Position numbers and translations under genes: made by a program. A DNA stretch of 64,000 bases from contig NZ_JMIY01000004.1 of NCBI RefSeq assembly GCF_000685155.1, forward strand, positions 161,488 to 225,487. The letters are read 5' to 3'. Position 1 is the first letter of the stretch, and each line of letters opens with the position of its first letter. Below the pieces are notes generated by a model. That model was not told where the DNA came from, made no database searches, and saw nothing but the letters and a program-made list of their open reading frames with translations. The DNA is from Candidatus Methanoperedens nitratireducens (GTDB taxonomy: Archaea > Halobacteriota > Methanosarcinia > Methanosarcinales > Methanoperedenaceae). This document shows, in pieces, positions 9,600-16,892 of the stretch.

Positions 9600-10541
9600 A
9601 TGGAAGTCAGAGACCAACCCCTGGTATTTTTCACAGCCATACTTCTTGGTCTTGCTGCAAGTAATACTACGGTTTCTGACGGTATTTCGGTACTGATAAT
9701 CCCATCTCTTGTAGTAATGCTGTATTTTGTTTTTATTGAGATAAAATTTGCTGATATTTCAAAAGCTGCTAAAAATCGTTCTCTTATATCTGCTTCTCTT
9801 GGTCTTAATTTTGTATTCACACCTATACTCGCCTTCGTTCTTGGCTGGATATTCCTCCCTGATATTCCTGACATGTGGATAGGATTGATTATACTTTTAG
9901 TAACCCCATGCACCGACTGGTATCTTGCCTATACAAAGTTTGCCAGAGGTGATGTTCCTGCCTGCCTCACCCTCCTGCCGTGGAATCTTATCCTCCAGCT
10001 GGCTTTATTGCCTATTTATCTGGAATTCTTCACAGGCGCGCTAATAAATATTGAACCCGATATGATCATAAACGCTATGGGACTTGTTCTCGGAGTTCCA
10101 ATTCTCAGCACTGTTTTTTCCAGATGGAAGCTGCCTGATAATCTGAAGAGAAAACTTATATCAAAGAGTTCTTCCTTGCAGACATGGGCTCTGGCTCTTG
10201 CAATATTCGCCATGTTTGCCTCGGAAGGGGATGCACTCCTGAACTCTCCGTTAGTTTTTACCAGGTTCCTGCTCCCGCTTTTACTTTTTTATCCTATCAT
10301 ATTCACTTCAGGGCTTATCATTGGAAAGATCTTGAACTTTGAATTCCGCAGGATTACATGCCTTGTTATGACAACGACTGCCAGAAACTCACCCCTCTCC
10401 CTGGCTATAGTAGTGGCAGCATTTCCGGATAGACCTCAGATCGCTCTGGCTCTGGTACTTGCGCCCCTTATCGAAATCCCTGTACTGGTATTGCTCTCGA
10501 AGGTCTTGCCTTTATGGGAGAAGTATAGATATATAAATTAG
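9600..10541 (+). CDS. BASS/ACR3-family membrane transporter
   Basis: A 313-residue protein with about nine to ten hydrophobic helices. The VTPCTDWYLAY and TTTARNSPLSLAI segments occupy the places of the two discontinuous, substrate-binding helices of the bile acid:sodium symporter / arsenite permease (ACR3) superfamily. The substrate cannot be told from sequence: arsenite, an organic anion or another oxyanion are all possible. The ATG follows directly on the stop of the hybrid kinase (TAAATG), so the two genes are co-transcribed and the kinase may control transport or respond to its substrate. Confidence 0.72.
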   Translation: MEVRDQPLVFFTAILLGLAASNTTVSDGISVLIIPSLVVMLYFVFIEIKFADISKAAKNRSLISASLGLNFVFTPILAFVLGWIFLPDIPDMWIGLIILLVTPCTDWYLAYTKFARGDVPACLTLLPWNLILQLALLPIYLEFFTGALINIEPDMIINAMGLVLGVPILSTVFSRWKLPDNLKRKLISKSSSLQTWALALAIFAMFASEGDALLNSPLVFTRFLLPLLLFYPIIFTSGLIIGKILNFEFRRITCLVMTTTARNSPLSLAIVVAAFPDRPQIALALVLAPLIEIPVLVLLSKVLPLWEKYRYIN

Positions 10542-10603
10542 ACCGAGCACTTGCAGATTATAACATCCTTTATTTTAGCAGGTAAAAGCAGATCCCGTAA
10601 ATA

Positions 10604-10675
10604 TGCGCCGATCGGGATTCGAACCCGAGTCTAAGCGTTGGCAACGCTCAGTGATAACCGCTACACTATCGGCGC
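10604..10675 (-). tRNA. tRNA-Gly (anticodon GCC)
   Basis: Read on the minus strand, acceptor arm GCGCCGA pairs with TCGGCGC, followed by discriminator A at 10604. The anticodon stem GAGCG/CGCTT carries loop TTGCCAA with anticodon GCC. The T arm is TCGGG-TTCGAAT-CCCGA. CCA is not encoded and no intron is seen. A repeat-rich stretch begins about 125 bases away, so the tRNA may have served as an entry point for mobile DNA; no attachment-site duplication was found. Confidence 0.95.
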
Positions 10676-10800
10676 ATCAACCATTCCCTAAATACTCTAA
10701 TCTGTATTACGGGTCTTGAGGTTGATAACATGGTGCCCGACATAAAGACTGATAAACGTATAAATCTTTGGTTCTCCTCCAGTGCAGCATATAGTAAACT

Positions 10801-11049
10801 CACCGCAAAGAACGCAAAGGACGCAAAGGAATTTGCTGCTACGCTTTGCGTTCTTTGCGCTCTGGTATGAAAAAGTTCAATATATATCGCATCTTCGACT
10901 CGGATGTGGTTCAGCTAATATAAACAACGAACTGGTACAAACTCGATACGAACTCAGGCTGATGAGTTCGTTTAAGTTCGTTTTGAGTTCGTTGTTAATC
11001 GTCTTTTTTATTGTTATCTATGAACCAGTTCATAGCCGACTTTGCGGTG
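10801..11049 (+). repeat. Palindromic CGCAAAG repeat, split by a nested element
   Basis: The left arm at 10801-10830 is built of CGCAAAG-type units (CACCGCAAAG AACGCAAAGG ...). The right arm, 10842-10862, is its complement (CTTTGCGTTCTTTGCGCTC) but stops short; its missing end TTTGCGGTG appears at 11041-11049, after about 178 unrelated bases. Rejoining 10862 to 11041 restores the palindrome. The host repeat is the same type of structure as the CACAGAG palindromes at 58040, 59456 and 60213. Confidence 0.7.
10863..11040 (+). mobile_element. MITE-like element, copy 1 (about 178 bp)
   Basis: It begins TGGTATGAA and ends TTCATAGCCGA, imperfect terminal inverted repeats that extend further as GTTCA...TGAAC. 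The interior has a second palindrome of GAACT/AGTTC units (about 10924-10998). A close copy sits at 58089-58268, also inside the right arm of a palindromic repeat. It has no coding capacity; the frame that crosses it is a by-product of the repeat. Mobilisation would need a transposase supplied elsewhere. Confidence 0.55.
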
Positions 11050-11110
11050 TTTAATCCAATCAATCCTGGTGAATTATCGTATAACGCAGGTAAAAATAAT
11101 ACTGCATATC

Positions 11111-11299
11111 TCAGATTTCGTATGCCAATATTATTTTGTTTTCTAAGAACGTGAAATGTAATGTCTTACCTTCCTGCTTTTCCTTCTGAACGAAATGGGG
11201 TGTACTGTATCGGGCTACCAGTGCCTCCAATACCTTCCTCTCAACTATGATTGCATTTTTTTCTATGTTCGGGGCGTTGATTACCAGGTATGCTGGCAT
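11111..11299 (-). CDS. Small protein, paralogue of 11647-11889
   Basis: 62 residues with the pattern VINAPNIxKxAIIVExxVxExLVAxY followed by FVQKExxEGKT and a short hydrophobic strand. The gene at 11647-11889 has the same pattern. The family is unknown to me; the size and position beside a ribbon-helix-helix-like gene suggest a regulatory or toxin-antitoxin role, which is inference only. It is divergent from the gene at 11401, with shared repeats in the gap. Confidence 0.5.
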   Translation of the reverse strand: MPAYLVINAPNIEKNAIIVERKVLEALVARYSTPHFVQKEKQEGKTLHFTFLENKIILAYEI

Positions 11300-11328
11300 G
11301 TTTTCACCTTACTTTTGTTGTTGCGGTA

Positions 11329-11391
11329 TTTGTAACCATTGTAACCTTTATAACGCAATTGTATTTATGTGTTACTTCTCATTATTGTAAC
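11329..11391 (+). promoter_or_regulatory. Divergent promoter with three TTGTAAC repeats
   Basis: TTGTAACC occurs at 11330-11337 and 11339-11346, adjacent copies, and TTGTAAC again at 11385-11391. They bracket TATA-like sequences for both directions (TTTATAA at 11347-11353 and GTATTTATG at about 11361-11369). This looks like an operator for the small HTH or RHH protein encoded next to it. Confidence 0.4.
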
Positions 11392-11400
11392 TGTTGTATT

Positions 11401-11550
11401 ATGGGCGTTATTTCCACAACGATTAGAGATATAGATGAAGACCTTTACCGCAAGTTTAGAAGTGTATGTGTCGAAAAGAACATTAAAACAGGAGAAGGTC
11501 TTAACGAAGCTATAAAATGCTGGCTGGAGAAACAGGGAAGGTTAAAATAA
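11401..11550 (+). CDS. Ribbon-helix-helix / antitoxin-like small protein
   Basis: 49 residues beginning MGVISTTIRDIDEDLYRKF. A short strand (ISTTIRDI) followed by two helices is the layout of ribbon-helix-helix DNA-binding antitoxins. The open frame extends upstream to 11290, but the ATG at 11401 fits the domain better, and the upstream part runs through the promoter repeats. No toxin gene follows. The partner may be either of the flanking paralogous small proteins. Confidence 0.5.
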   Translation: MGVISTTIRDIDEDLYRKFRSVCVEKNIKTGEGLNEAIKCWLEKQGRLK

Positions 11551-11646
11551 ATCTGTTAGGCTGTTATAGTTGCGCCTCTGGCACAGTTTTTATTATAAAT
11601 TTGTTGGAATACGGCGTCATAATCACAGGTAAAAAGAAGTTAGCTG

Positions 11647-11889
11647 TCAAAGTCTTGATCTCTTTGATTCCTTCCCATTTTTCTTAACGTGTATTAATTT
11701 TTCGTCATATGCTATTATGGTTCTGCAGTGTGGCAAAAAAATGAAATACATTGTCTTGCCTTCCATTCCTTCTTTTTGTACGAACATGGGTATGTCGTAG
11801 TGTGCAACCAGTCTCTCCATAACGTCCTTTTCTACTACGATTGCATCTTTTAATATGTTCGGGGCATTGATTACCTGGTATTCTAACAT
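11647..11889 (-). CDS. Small protein, paralogue of 11111-11299
   Basis: 80 residues sharing VINAPN, AIVVE, FVQKE and EGKT blocks with the 62-residue protein at 11111-11299, plus a basic C-terminal tail (KKNGKESKRSRL). Two diverged copies within 800 bases point to a local duplication. The function is unknown. Confidence 0.5.
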   Translation of the reverse strand: MLEYQVINAPNILKDAIVVEKDVMERLVAHYDIPMFVQKEGMEGKTMYFIFLPHCRTIIAYDEKLIHVKKNGKESKRSRL

Positions 11890-12038
11890 ATTTTTACCTT
11901 CCCTTTTATTGTTTCTTCTCTATCGTTCATTGCGGTCTCTATGTTCTTTAAATTCTTTACCGTCTATATGTTCTGTATAAATAATAAAACATAAATACTT
12001 TTCTGCTCACTTAGAACGTATGTTATTGGGAGACGATA

Positions 12039-12191
12039 ATGGCCGTTAAAAAGGTACTGGGAACCACAAAGCTCAGCGGTGATAATAAAATGACCCTTAT
12101 TGAGCCTGTCGCCGAGATACTGAAAGCTAAAAGGGGAGATCTTATCGTGTTTTACCTGGTTGATGGTAAAATATGCATTGAAGTGGCTTAA
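12039..12191 (+). CDS. AbrB/SpoVT-like small DNA-binding protein
   Basis: 50 residues beginning MAVKKVLGTTKLS, too short for most gene finders. The swapped-hairpin layout (a TKLS strand, VAEILKAKRGDLIVFYLVDGK, then a final strand IEVA) matches archaeal AbrB-like transcription factors and VapB-type antitoxins. GGGAGA lies eight bases before the ATG. No PIN-domain toxin follows; the next gene is the erythromycin-esterase-like one. Confidence 0.6.
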   Translation: MAVKKVLGTTKLSGDNKMTLIEPVAEILKAKRGDLIVFYLVDGKICIEVA

Positions 12192-12263
12192 AAATTGGGT
12201 TATTTATGGCAATCAACGCTGTAAATGTATGGATTGGTCTAATTACTAGGAGGTCTTGAGAAA

Positions 12264-13592
12264 ATGAAAAAAAGTTTATTTCTTCAGAGAAGTTCCGACC
12301 CGGTGTATACCACCCTCAACGATTGGATTCTACACGAAGCGATTCCGTTCTCCGTCGATTCGTCCGAAACCTTCAACGCCTCCATCAACAAGGTCATCGC
12401 CTCACTTGGTGACTCGGTGGAATTGCTTGGCTTCGGAGAAGCGCTCCACGGCGGCGAGGATATTCTCATCCTCCGCAACCGGCTCTTCCAGCGCTTGGTG
12501 GAGGTGCATGGCTACAGCGCCATTGCCATCGAGAGCAGTTTCCCTCGGGCGCGCGTAGTGAACGAGTACGTGGCCGGTCGCGGCCCGGCATCGTATGAGG
12601 CTGTGCAGGACACCGGATTTAGCCACGGCTTCGGCCGGCTCGATGCAAATCGAGAACTCGTGGAGTGGATGCGGCGATACAATGCCGATCCTTCCCATCG
12701 CGTTAAACTCCAGTTCTACGGCTTCGATAGTCCGACCGAAATGATCGGTACTGATAGTCCAAGCCAGATCCTGCATTTTGTTCTCGATTACCTATCCTCG
12801 ATTGATAGTGCCAGCGGGCAAGAGCATCACCAGCGCATCGACCCGCTTCTTGGCCAAGACTCCGATTGGGAGAACTCCGCTGCAATAATGGATCCGACAA
12901 AGTCCATAGGTCTATCACCAGAGGCAACCGCGCTGCGGATTGAAACGGAGGATCTCATTACAGAACTGCGCGTACGCCGTCCCGAATTGGTGGCTAAAAG
13001 CGATGAAAGCCGCTATTTGGAAGCTGCGCAGTATGCTTCAGTGGCACGGCAGTTACTTAACTATCATGCCGAGTTGGCGCGAAAGTCGGGCGAACGGGTT
13101 GTCAGACTTCTCGGCATTCGCGACGCGTTGATGGCGGATAATCTGGCGTACATGGTGTCCCATGAGCGTGGCCGGGGGAAAGTGCTTGCCTTCGCGCATA
13201 ACGCCCACTTGCAACGCGGGAAAACAAAAATGCAATTGGGCACTGACGTATACACATGGTGGCCGGCGGGATCGCACCTCAATGAGATGTTCGGCCCGTG
13301 CTATGCCGTCATCGGTTCGGCAGTGGGCGAATCTTCCGCCAATGGCATCGGCCAGCCCGAAGCCGGCACTCTTGAGGCGCGGCTGACTGCCGTGCCGGGG
13401 CCGGCGCGGTTCATTCCAACCTTCAGCGGCCAGGGACTTCCAACCTCGGCAATCGCAGCTCTTCCGACTCGCTCGGGCAGTATGAAGAACCCGACCTACT
13501 TCGCATTAACTCCTCAAAGCTTCACCGATTTCGACTGGCTGGCTATCCTGGATTCAACGGCATATAACCGCGGTGGGCCGCCGCTGCAATAA
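12264..13592 (+). CDS. Erythromycin esterase-like protein
   Basis: 442 residues of the erythromycin esterase (EreA/EreB-like) superfamily. It has GEALHGGED at about residue 58, the IAIESSFP segment, FDSPTE, and FAHNAHLQR near residue 312, which carry the conserved Glu and His positions of this metal-independent hydrolase fold. AGGAGGT lies about nine bases before the ATG. Many family members do not act on macrolides, so resistance should not be assumed. The gene is clearly richer in G and C, with more C-ending codons than its neighbours, suggesting transfer from a bacterium. Confidence 0.8.
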   Translation: MKKSLFLQRSSDPVYTTLNDWILHEAIPFSVDSSETFNASINKVIASLGDSVELLGFGEALHGGEDILILRNRLFQRLVEVHGYSAIAIESSFPRARVVNEYVAGRGPASYEAVQDTGFSHGFGRLDANRELVEWMRRYNADPSHRVKLQFYGFDSPTEMIGTDSPSQILHFVLDYLSSIDSASGQEHHQRIDPLLGQDSDWENSAAIMDPTKSIGLSPEATALRIETEDLITELRVRRPELVAKSDESRYLEAAQYASVARQLLNYHAELARKSGERVVRLLGIRDALMADNLAYMVSHERGRGKVLAFAHNAHLQRGKTKMQLGTDVYTWWPAGSHLNEMFGPCYAVIGSAVGESSANGIGQPEAGTLEARLTAVPGPARFIPTFSGQGLPTSAIAALPTRSGSMKNPTYFALTPQSFTDFDWLAILDSTAYNRGGPPLQ

Positions 13593-14159
13593 TGAGACGC
13601 TAACCCCAAGCAGTAAAACTCTTAGACGTTCTGGCAGCCGTCAGTACAGCGGAACATTCGGGTCGATGAGATAAGCGAGTGAAACGGGGACGCAGCGGCT
13701 CTGTTGAAATACTTGAAGATTTTATTACCAAATTTCTTACTCACCTCAAAACTCTGGGCGGGCTCGCTTGGATGCGCACCGTCCAGGCAATAGGCTTTGC
13801 ACTAGGGGTTGGTGTGGGTACTCCACAGTGAGACTTCTTAAGCCTTAATCGTCATCTCTCGCATTGGGTGATGTTATCAAGTTATTGGGGAAACAAGACA
13901 TTAAATGAAAAATAATCTAGACATATAATATTCTAAGGGCAGAGGCTCATGGAAGGAGAGACAACATGAGCCATTTTTCGCCCTTCTAACCGTTTTTCCC
14001 CAACCTGCAATCTGTCAGGTCTATATGTACAATCTACATGTACGACTTACATAGATAAATATTTTTTCTATATTATTATAATGGCGCTAATGATTGTAAT
14101 TATCATGTAACGACATGCGGAGATTCTGGTATTAGGATTTACTAATTTTTGTTAATAGT
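13593..14159. other. 567-base stretch without a confident gene
   Basis: The first part keeps the GC-rich character of the esterase gene and probably came with it. A GTG-started frame at 13679-13831 (+, 50 residues, beginning VKRGRSGSVEILED) is possible but has no recognisable family. At 13944-13972 GGCTCATG pairs with CATGAGCC across a 13-base loop and is followed by ATTTTT, a possible terminator. The rest up to 14159 is AT-rich and shows nothing I can name. Confidence 0.4.
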
Positions 14160-14573
14160 TTATCTCACTATTATCAATCTCTCAATCGTCGTAACTTCCT
14201 CTTTTGCCAGTGAGATCATGGCGCTTATATTCTTGAATTCGGGTATGCCCCTTCCTCCTGTATCCCCTGATACAAGGGCGTTTGACCATGGACTGTTTAC
14301 CATGAATGCAACCCCACCCGGTTCTTCTCTTTTTGATTCCCGAAGCTCGACAACAATGCTCCCATTGTCGTTGGTTAACTTCACCCTGTCCCCCGGTTTA
14401 AATCCCATTCTCTTCATGTCATTCTTGCTCATCATAATAGCTGCGGACAATTTTCTATATTCCTCGCCAAACCTGTCACGTTCAAGCGCTTCTGCCTGGA
14501 AAATATCCCGATATGTGGTGATTTTAATTTCATACTCCGGGTTTTTTAGAAACTTCCCGATATCAATTCCCAT
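14160..14573 (-). CDS. fwdD: Formylmethanofuran dehydrogenase subunit D (molybdopterin-binding)
   Basis: 137 residues forming the molydopterin dinucleotide-binding beta-barrel domain (a FKPGDRVKLTNDNGS core, then AFMVNSPWSNALVSGDTGGRGIPEF). In Fwd/Fmd this subunit completes the tungsten or molybdenum pterin site of subunit B, which reduces CO2 to formate that is then attached to methanofuran, or the reverse when C1 is oxidised. Its ATG shares a base with the stop of fwdB (TGATG), so it is translationally coupled. The N-terminal 30 residues are an extension beyond the core barrel. Confidence 0.85.
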   Translation of the reverse strand: MGIDIGKFLKNPEYEIKITTYRDIFQAEALERDRFGEEYRKLSAAIMMSKNDMKRMGFKPGDRVKLTNDNGSIVVELRESKREEPGGVAFMVNSPWSNALVSGDTGGRGIPEFKNISAMISLAKEEVTTIERLIIVR

Positions 14574-15796
14574 CAGAGTGCCTCCATTAACCCTGTCATG
14601 ATCTCCTGATCAGACAGATGATTATTCTCAATGATCCCTGGTAGTTCAACCACCCTGCCGTCCATTCTCACAGCACTGCCGCCTGACTCAACGCCTGAGA
14701 CAGCACACGGGATCGTTACTGCCGCTATCCTTGAGGTAAGGGTAACGCATGGATCGATGCAGATTACCGGTATATCCGCAAGATGAGATACTATAGATCC
14801 TGGAAGGCTTGATAGAGGGTCAGAACCAATAACAAGCAGCGCATCTATGCTCTTTTGCCGCAGCGCTTCAACAACAGCGTATCCATCATTATGAACAGGC
14901 CTGCCCTCGAATCTGATGCGGTTCACAAAGCCTGTTTCTTTGAACAGGTTCTCATTAAACCCGCGCATATTGTAGTGTCCCACCATTGGCATTATATTGA
15001 AATTCGGAAGCTTATCTGCCAGTGCGACGAGAATATCAGGATCATCCTTTATCGAATAGGTAAGTCCTATACCTGCGAAAATTGCCCCGCACTCTGCTTT
15101 TTTCATTATGCCTGCAAGCTCCAGTACTCTTTTATCATACTTTGGCACTTTGCCTGAGAGAGCATCCATCAGGGCAAGGATAAGCTCTCTGTCACCTCCA
15201 GTGGGTATCCTGTAGAAGTGCCCTTTGCATATCTTTGCAGTGCTGGATTCACGCACATCGATTACGGCTGCAGTCCTGTCCTCTTCGTATCCGTGCTGGC
15301 GGTGTTCGCCACGGGGAAAATACGAGAACCTTGAGAGGTGGCGGGGCTGCGAATCCTGGGCATCAGAGCCCCAGTATATAAGCACATCCGCTCTGTTCCT
15401 GATATCCTCAAGCGAGCATGTCCTGAACTTCTTCTTAAGAATTCTTTCGATCAGGAGTCCCTGGCAAAAAGATGAGTTATCATCGATGATCGCATTCAAT
15501 CTTTTAGCAAGCTCTATCCCTTTTACCTGTGCCTCGCATGTAGAGTTACCCCATCCGAAGAGCATGGGTGATCTGGCATTTTTTAGAATCTCTGCCGCTT
15601 TCTTTATGGAAGTATCAATATCTGCCTGCTTTTTATTAACAGAGGGCTCAAGCCTGTTTACACAGCCCCTTATCCTTGCAGCTCCTCGCCTGCATGCATT
15701 TTTTACCTCTTTTACTCTGTTGTTCTCGATGATGACATCAATATCCTCGCATAACAGTGCGCATCCTGTGCATGTGCATGTGACCATACGGATCAC
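14573..15796 (-). CDS. fwdB: Formylmethanofuran dehydrogenase subunit B
   Basis: 407 residues. An N-terminal cysteine set (CTGCALLCEDI, then a Cys about 25 residues on) binds a 4Fe-4S cluster. The body is the molybdopterin oxidoreductase fold. The conserved WGNSTCEAQ near residue 80 holds the Cys that ligates Mo/W, so this is the Cys rather than the selenocysteine form. The GHYNMRGFNE and GSDPLSSLPGS blocks are typical of FwdB. It lies between an iron-sulfur subunit and fwdD. Subunits A and C, which handle formate transfer to methanofuran, are not in the window. Confidence 0.88.
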   Translation of the reverse strand: MIRMVTCTCTGCALLCEDIDVIIENNRVKEVKNACRRGAARIRGCVNRLEPSVNKKQADIDTSIKKAAEILKNARSPMLFGWGNSTCEAQVKGIELAKRLNAIIDDNSSFCQGLLIERILKKKFRTCSLEDIRNRADVLIYWGSDAQDSQPRHLSRFSYFPRGEHRQHGYEEDRTAAVIDVRESSTAKICKGHFYRIPTGGDRELILALMDALSGKVPKYDKRVLELAGIMKKAECGAIFAGIGLTYSIKDDPDILVALADKLPNFNIMPMVGHYNMRGFNENLFKETGFVNRIRFEGRPVHNDGYAVVEALRQKSIDALLVIGSDPLSSLPGSIVSHLADIPVICIDPCVTLTSRIAAVTIPCAVSGVESGGSAVRMDGRVVELPGIIENNHLSDQEIMTGLMEAL

Positions 15797-16288
15797 CTAA
15801 ACGAACTCAATTGCGCCAGTAGGGCAGGGATCGATACAGGCATAACAGAGTACCCTGTTCATTCCAAAGCGGCGGCACTCCTTTATGTTCGATGCCACCA
15901 CTTTACCGTCCAGTACCCTGAATATCACTTTGTCGTTGGTAGGAGCGCCTCCTATACCTGCGCCCTTCGGGTCATTTGCCACATCCACAGGGCACGCAAC
16001 AACGCAATTACCGCAGCCTGTACATAATTCAGGATGGACTATCAAACCTGTTTCCTCTGCACCTGCAGCAGGTAAAAGAAGTGATTCGAGTTTATCCTTC
16101 TGTTCTTTAAATTTCCCCTCAAGTACAGGGGGACATTCTTGTATATTCTTTTTTCTTGATAGTAACGCAACTGCAAAAGCCATACATGTAGATTCGCCGC
16201 ATTTCTTACAGTTGGTTTTTGGTAAGAGCTGATAGAGCTCCATCACTGTAGGCATAAAGGGAGGGATTGATTTTATACTGTATAACAC
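15797..16288 (-). CDS. Iron-sulfur subunit of formylmethanofuran dehydrogenase (FwdG-like)
   Basis: 163 residues. An N-terminal Fe-S domain has TNCKKCGESTCMAFA and a later ECPP (about residues 25-55), as in corrinoid/CODH and Fwd accessory subunits. It is followed by a ferredoxin part with CTGCGNCVVACP and a second, spread-out cluster motif ending CYACIDPCPTG. It would pass electrons to or from FwdB, which starts one base after its stop. The first Met is 11 codons before another (MPTVMEL); the shorter start fits the domain equally well. Assignment to FwdG rather than FwdF or an accessory ferredoxin is by context. Confidence 0.7.
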   Translation of the reverse strand: MLYSIKSIPPFMPTVMELYQLLPKTNCKKCGESTCMAFAVALLSRKKNIQECPPVLEGKFKEQKDKLESLLLPAAGAEETGLIVHPELCTGCGNCVVACPVDVANDPKGAGIGGAPTNDKVIFRVLDGKVVASNIKECRRFGMNRVLCYACIDPCPTGAIEFV

Positions 16289-16319
16289 TTATGCTTGTGC
16301 CGATGCAAGCCTTTTCTCA

Positions 16320-16892
16320 TCACACGATCTTAGCCCATAAGAAGTTCTCCATCACCTTCAACCCCTGCGGTGTGAGAACAGATTCAGGATGGAACTGTAA
16401 TCCAAATATAGGTCTTTTCCTGTGCTTTATTCCCATTATTATATTATCATCAGTCCTTGCCGTCACCGCGAGCTCGCGCGGCAGCCCTGTTATGGCAAGG
16501 GAGTGATACCGCCCTCCAACAATCGGACTGGGCAGTCCCTGGTATATGCTGTTGCCATTGTGGTATATCTGTGCTGCCTTTCCGTGTACTGGTCCTGAGG
16601 GTGAATGGCTCACCTCTCCTCCAAAGGCCACTGCTATCGCCTGGTGTCCAAGACATACGCCAAGGAGCGGGACGGTCGATTCCCTGATGATCTCAAGGCA
16701 GGTTCCTATATCTTTAGGGTTTGCTGGATGTCCCGGGCCAGGGGATATGATTATGGCATCGGGATTAATTTCTTTAACTTCATTGAGTGAAATGGTATTC
16801 GGGACAACGATGGTCTCTGGCTCGAATATGGACACGTAATCCACCAGGTTCCAGACAAAGGAATCCCTGTTATTCACGAATAAGACTTTCAT
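16320..16892 (-). CDS. trpG: Anthranilate synthase glutamine amidotransferase subunit
   Basis: 190 residues, class I glutamine amidotransferase. The nucleophile Cys lies in GVCLGHQAI (about residue 80), with the His and Glu of the triad in QFHPES (about 170). It releases ammonia from glutamine for TrpE. The conserved PGPGHP oxyanion loop is present. Its start overlaps the trpE stop by four bases (ATGA). Confidence 0.92.
   Translation of the reverse strand: MKVLFVNNRDSFVWNLVDYVSIFEPETIVVPNTISLNEVKEINPDAIIISPGPGHPANPKDIGTCLEIIRESTVPLLGVCLGHQAIAVAFGGEVSHSPSGPVHGKAAQIYHNGNSIYQGLPSPIVGGRYHSLAITGLPRELAVTARTDDNIIMGIKHRKRPIFGLQFHPESVLTPQGLKVMENFLWAKIV

Noticed and set aside
10801-11049. CRISPR-like array from the repeated CGCAAAG units
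   Set aside because: The units are 7-10 bases apart without unique spacers and form one palindrome; no cas genes are in the window.
10782-11054. 90-residue plus-strand frame over the repeat
   Set aside because: It is made entirely of the palindrome and the nested MITE-like element, so the translation is a by-product.
14149-15800. Plus-strand frames opposite fwdD and fwdB
   Set aside because: They mirror well-supported minus-strand genes and have no family pattern.
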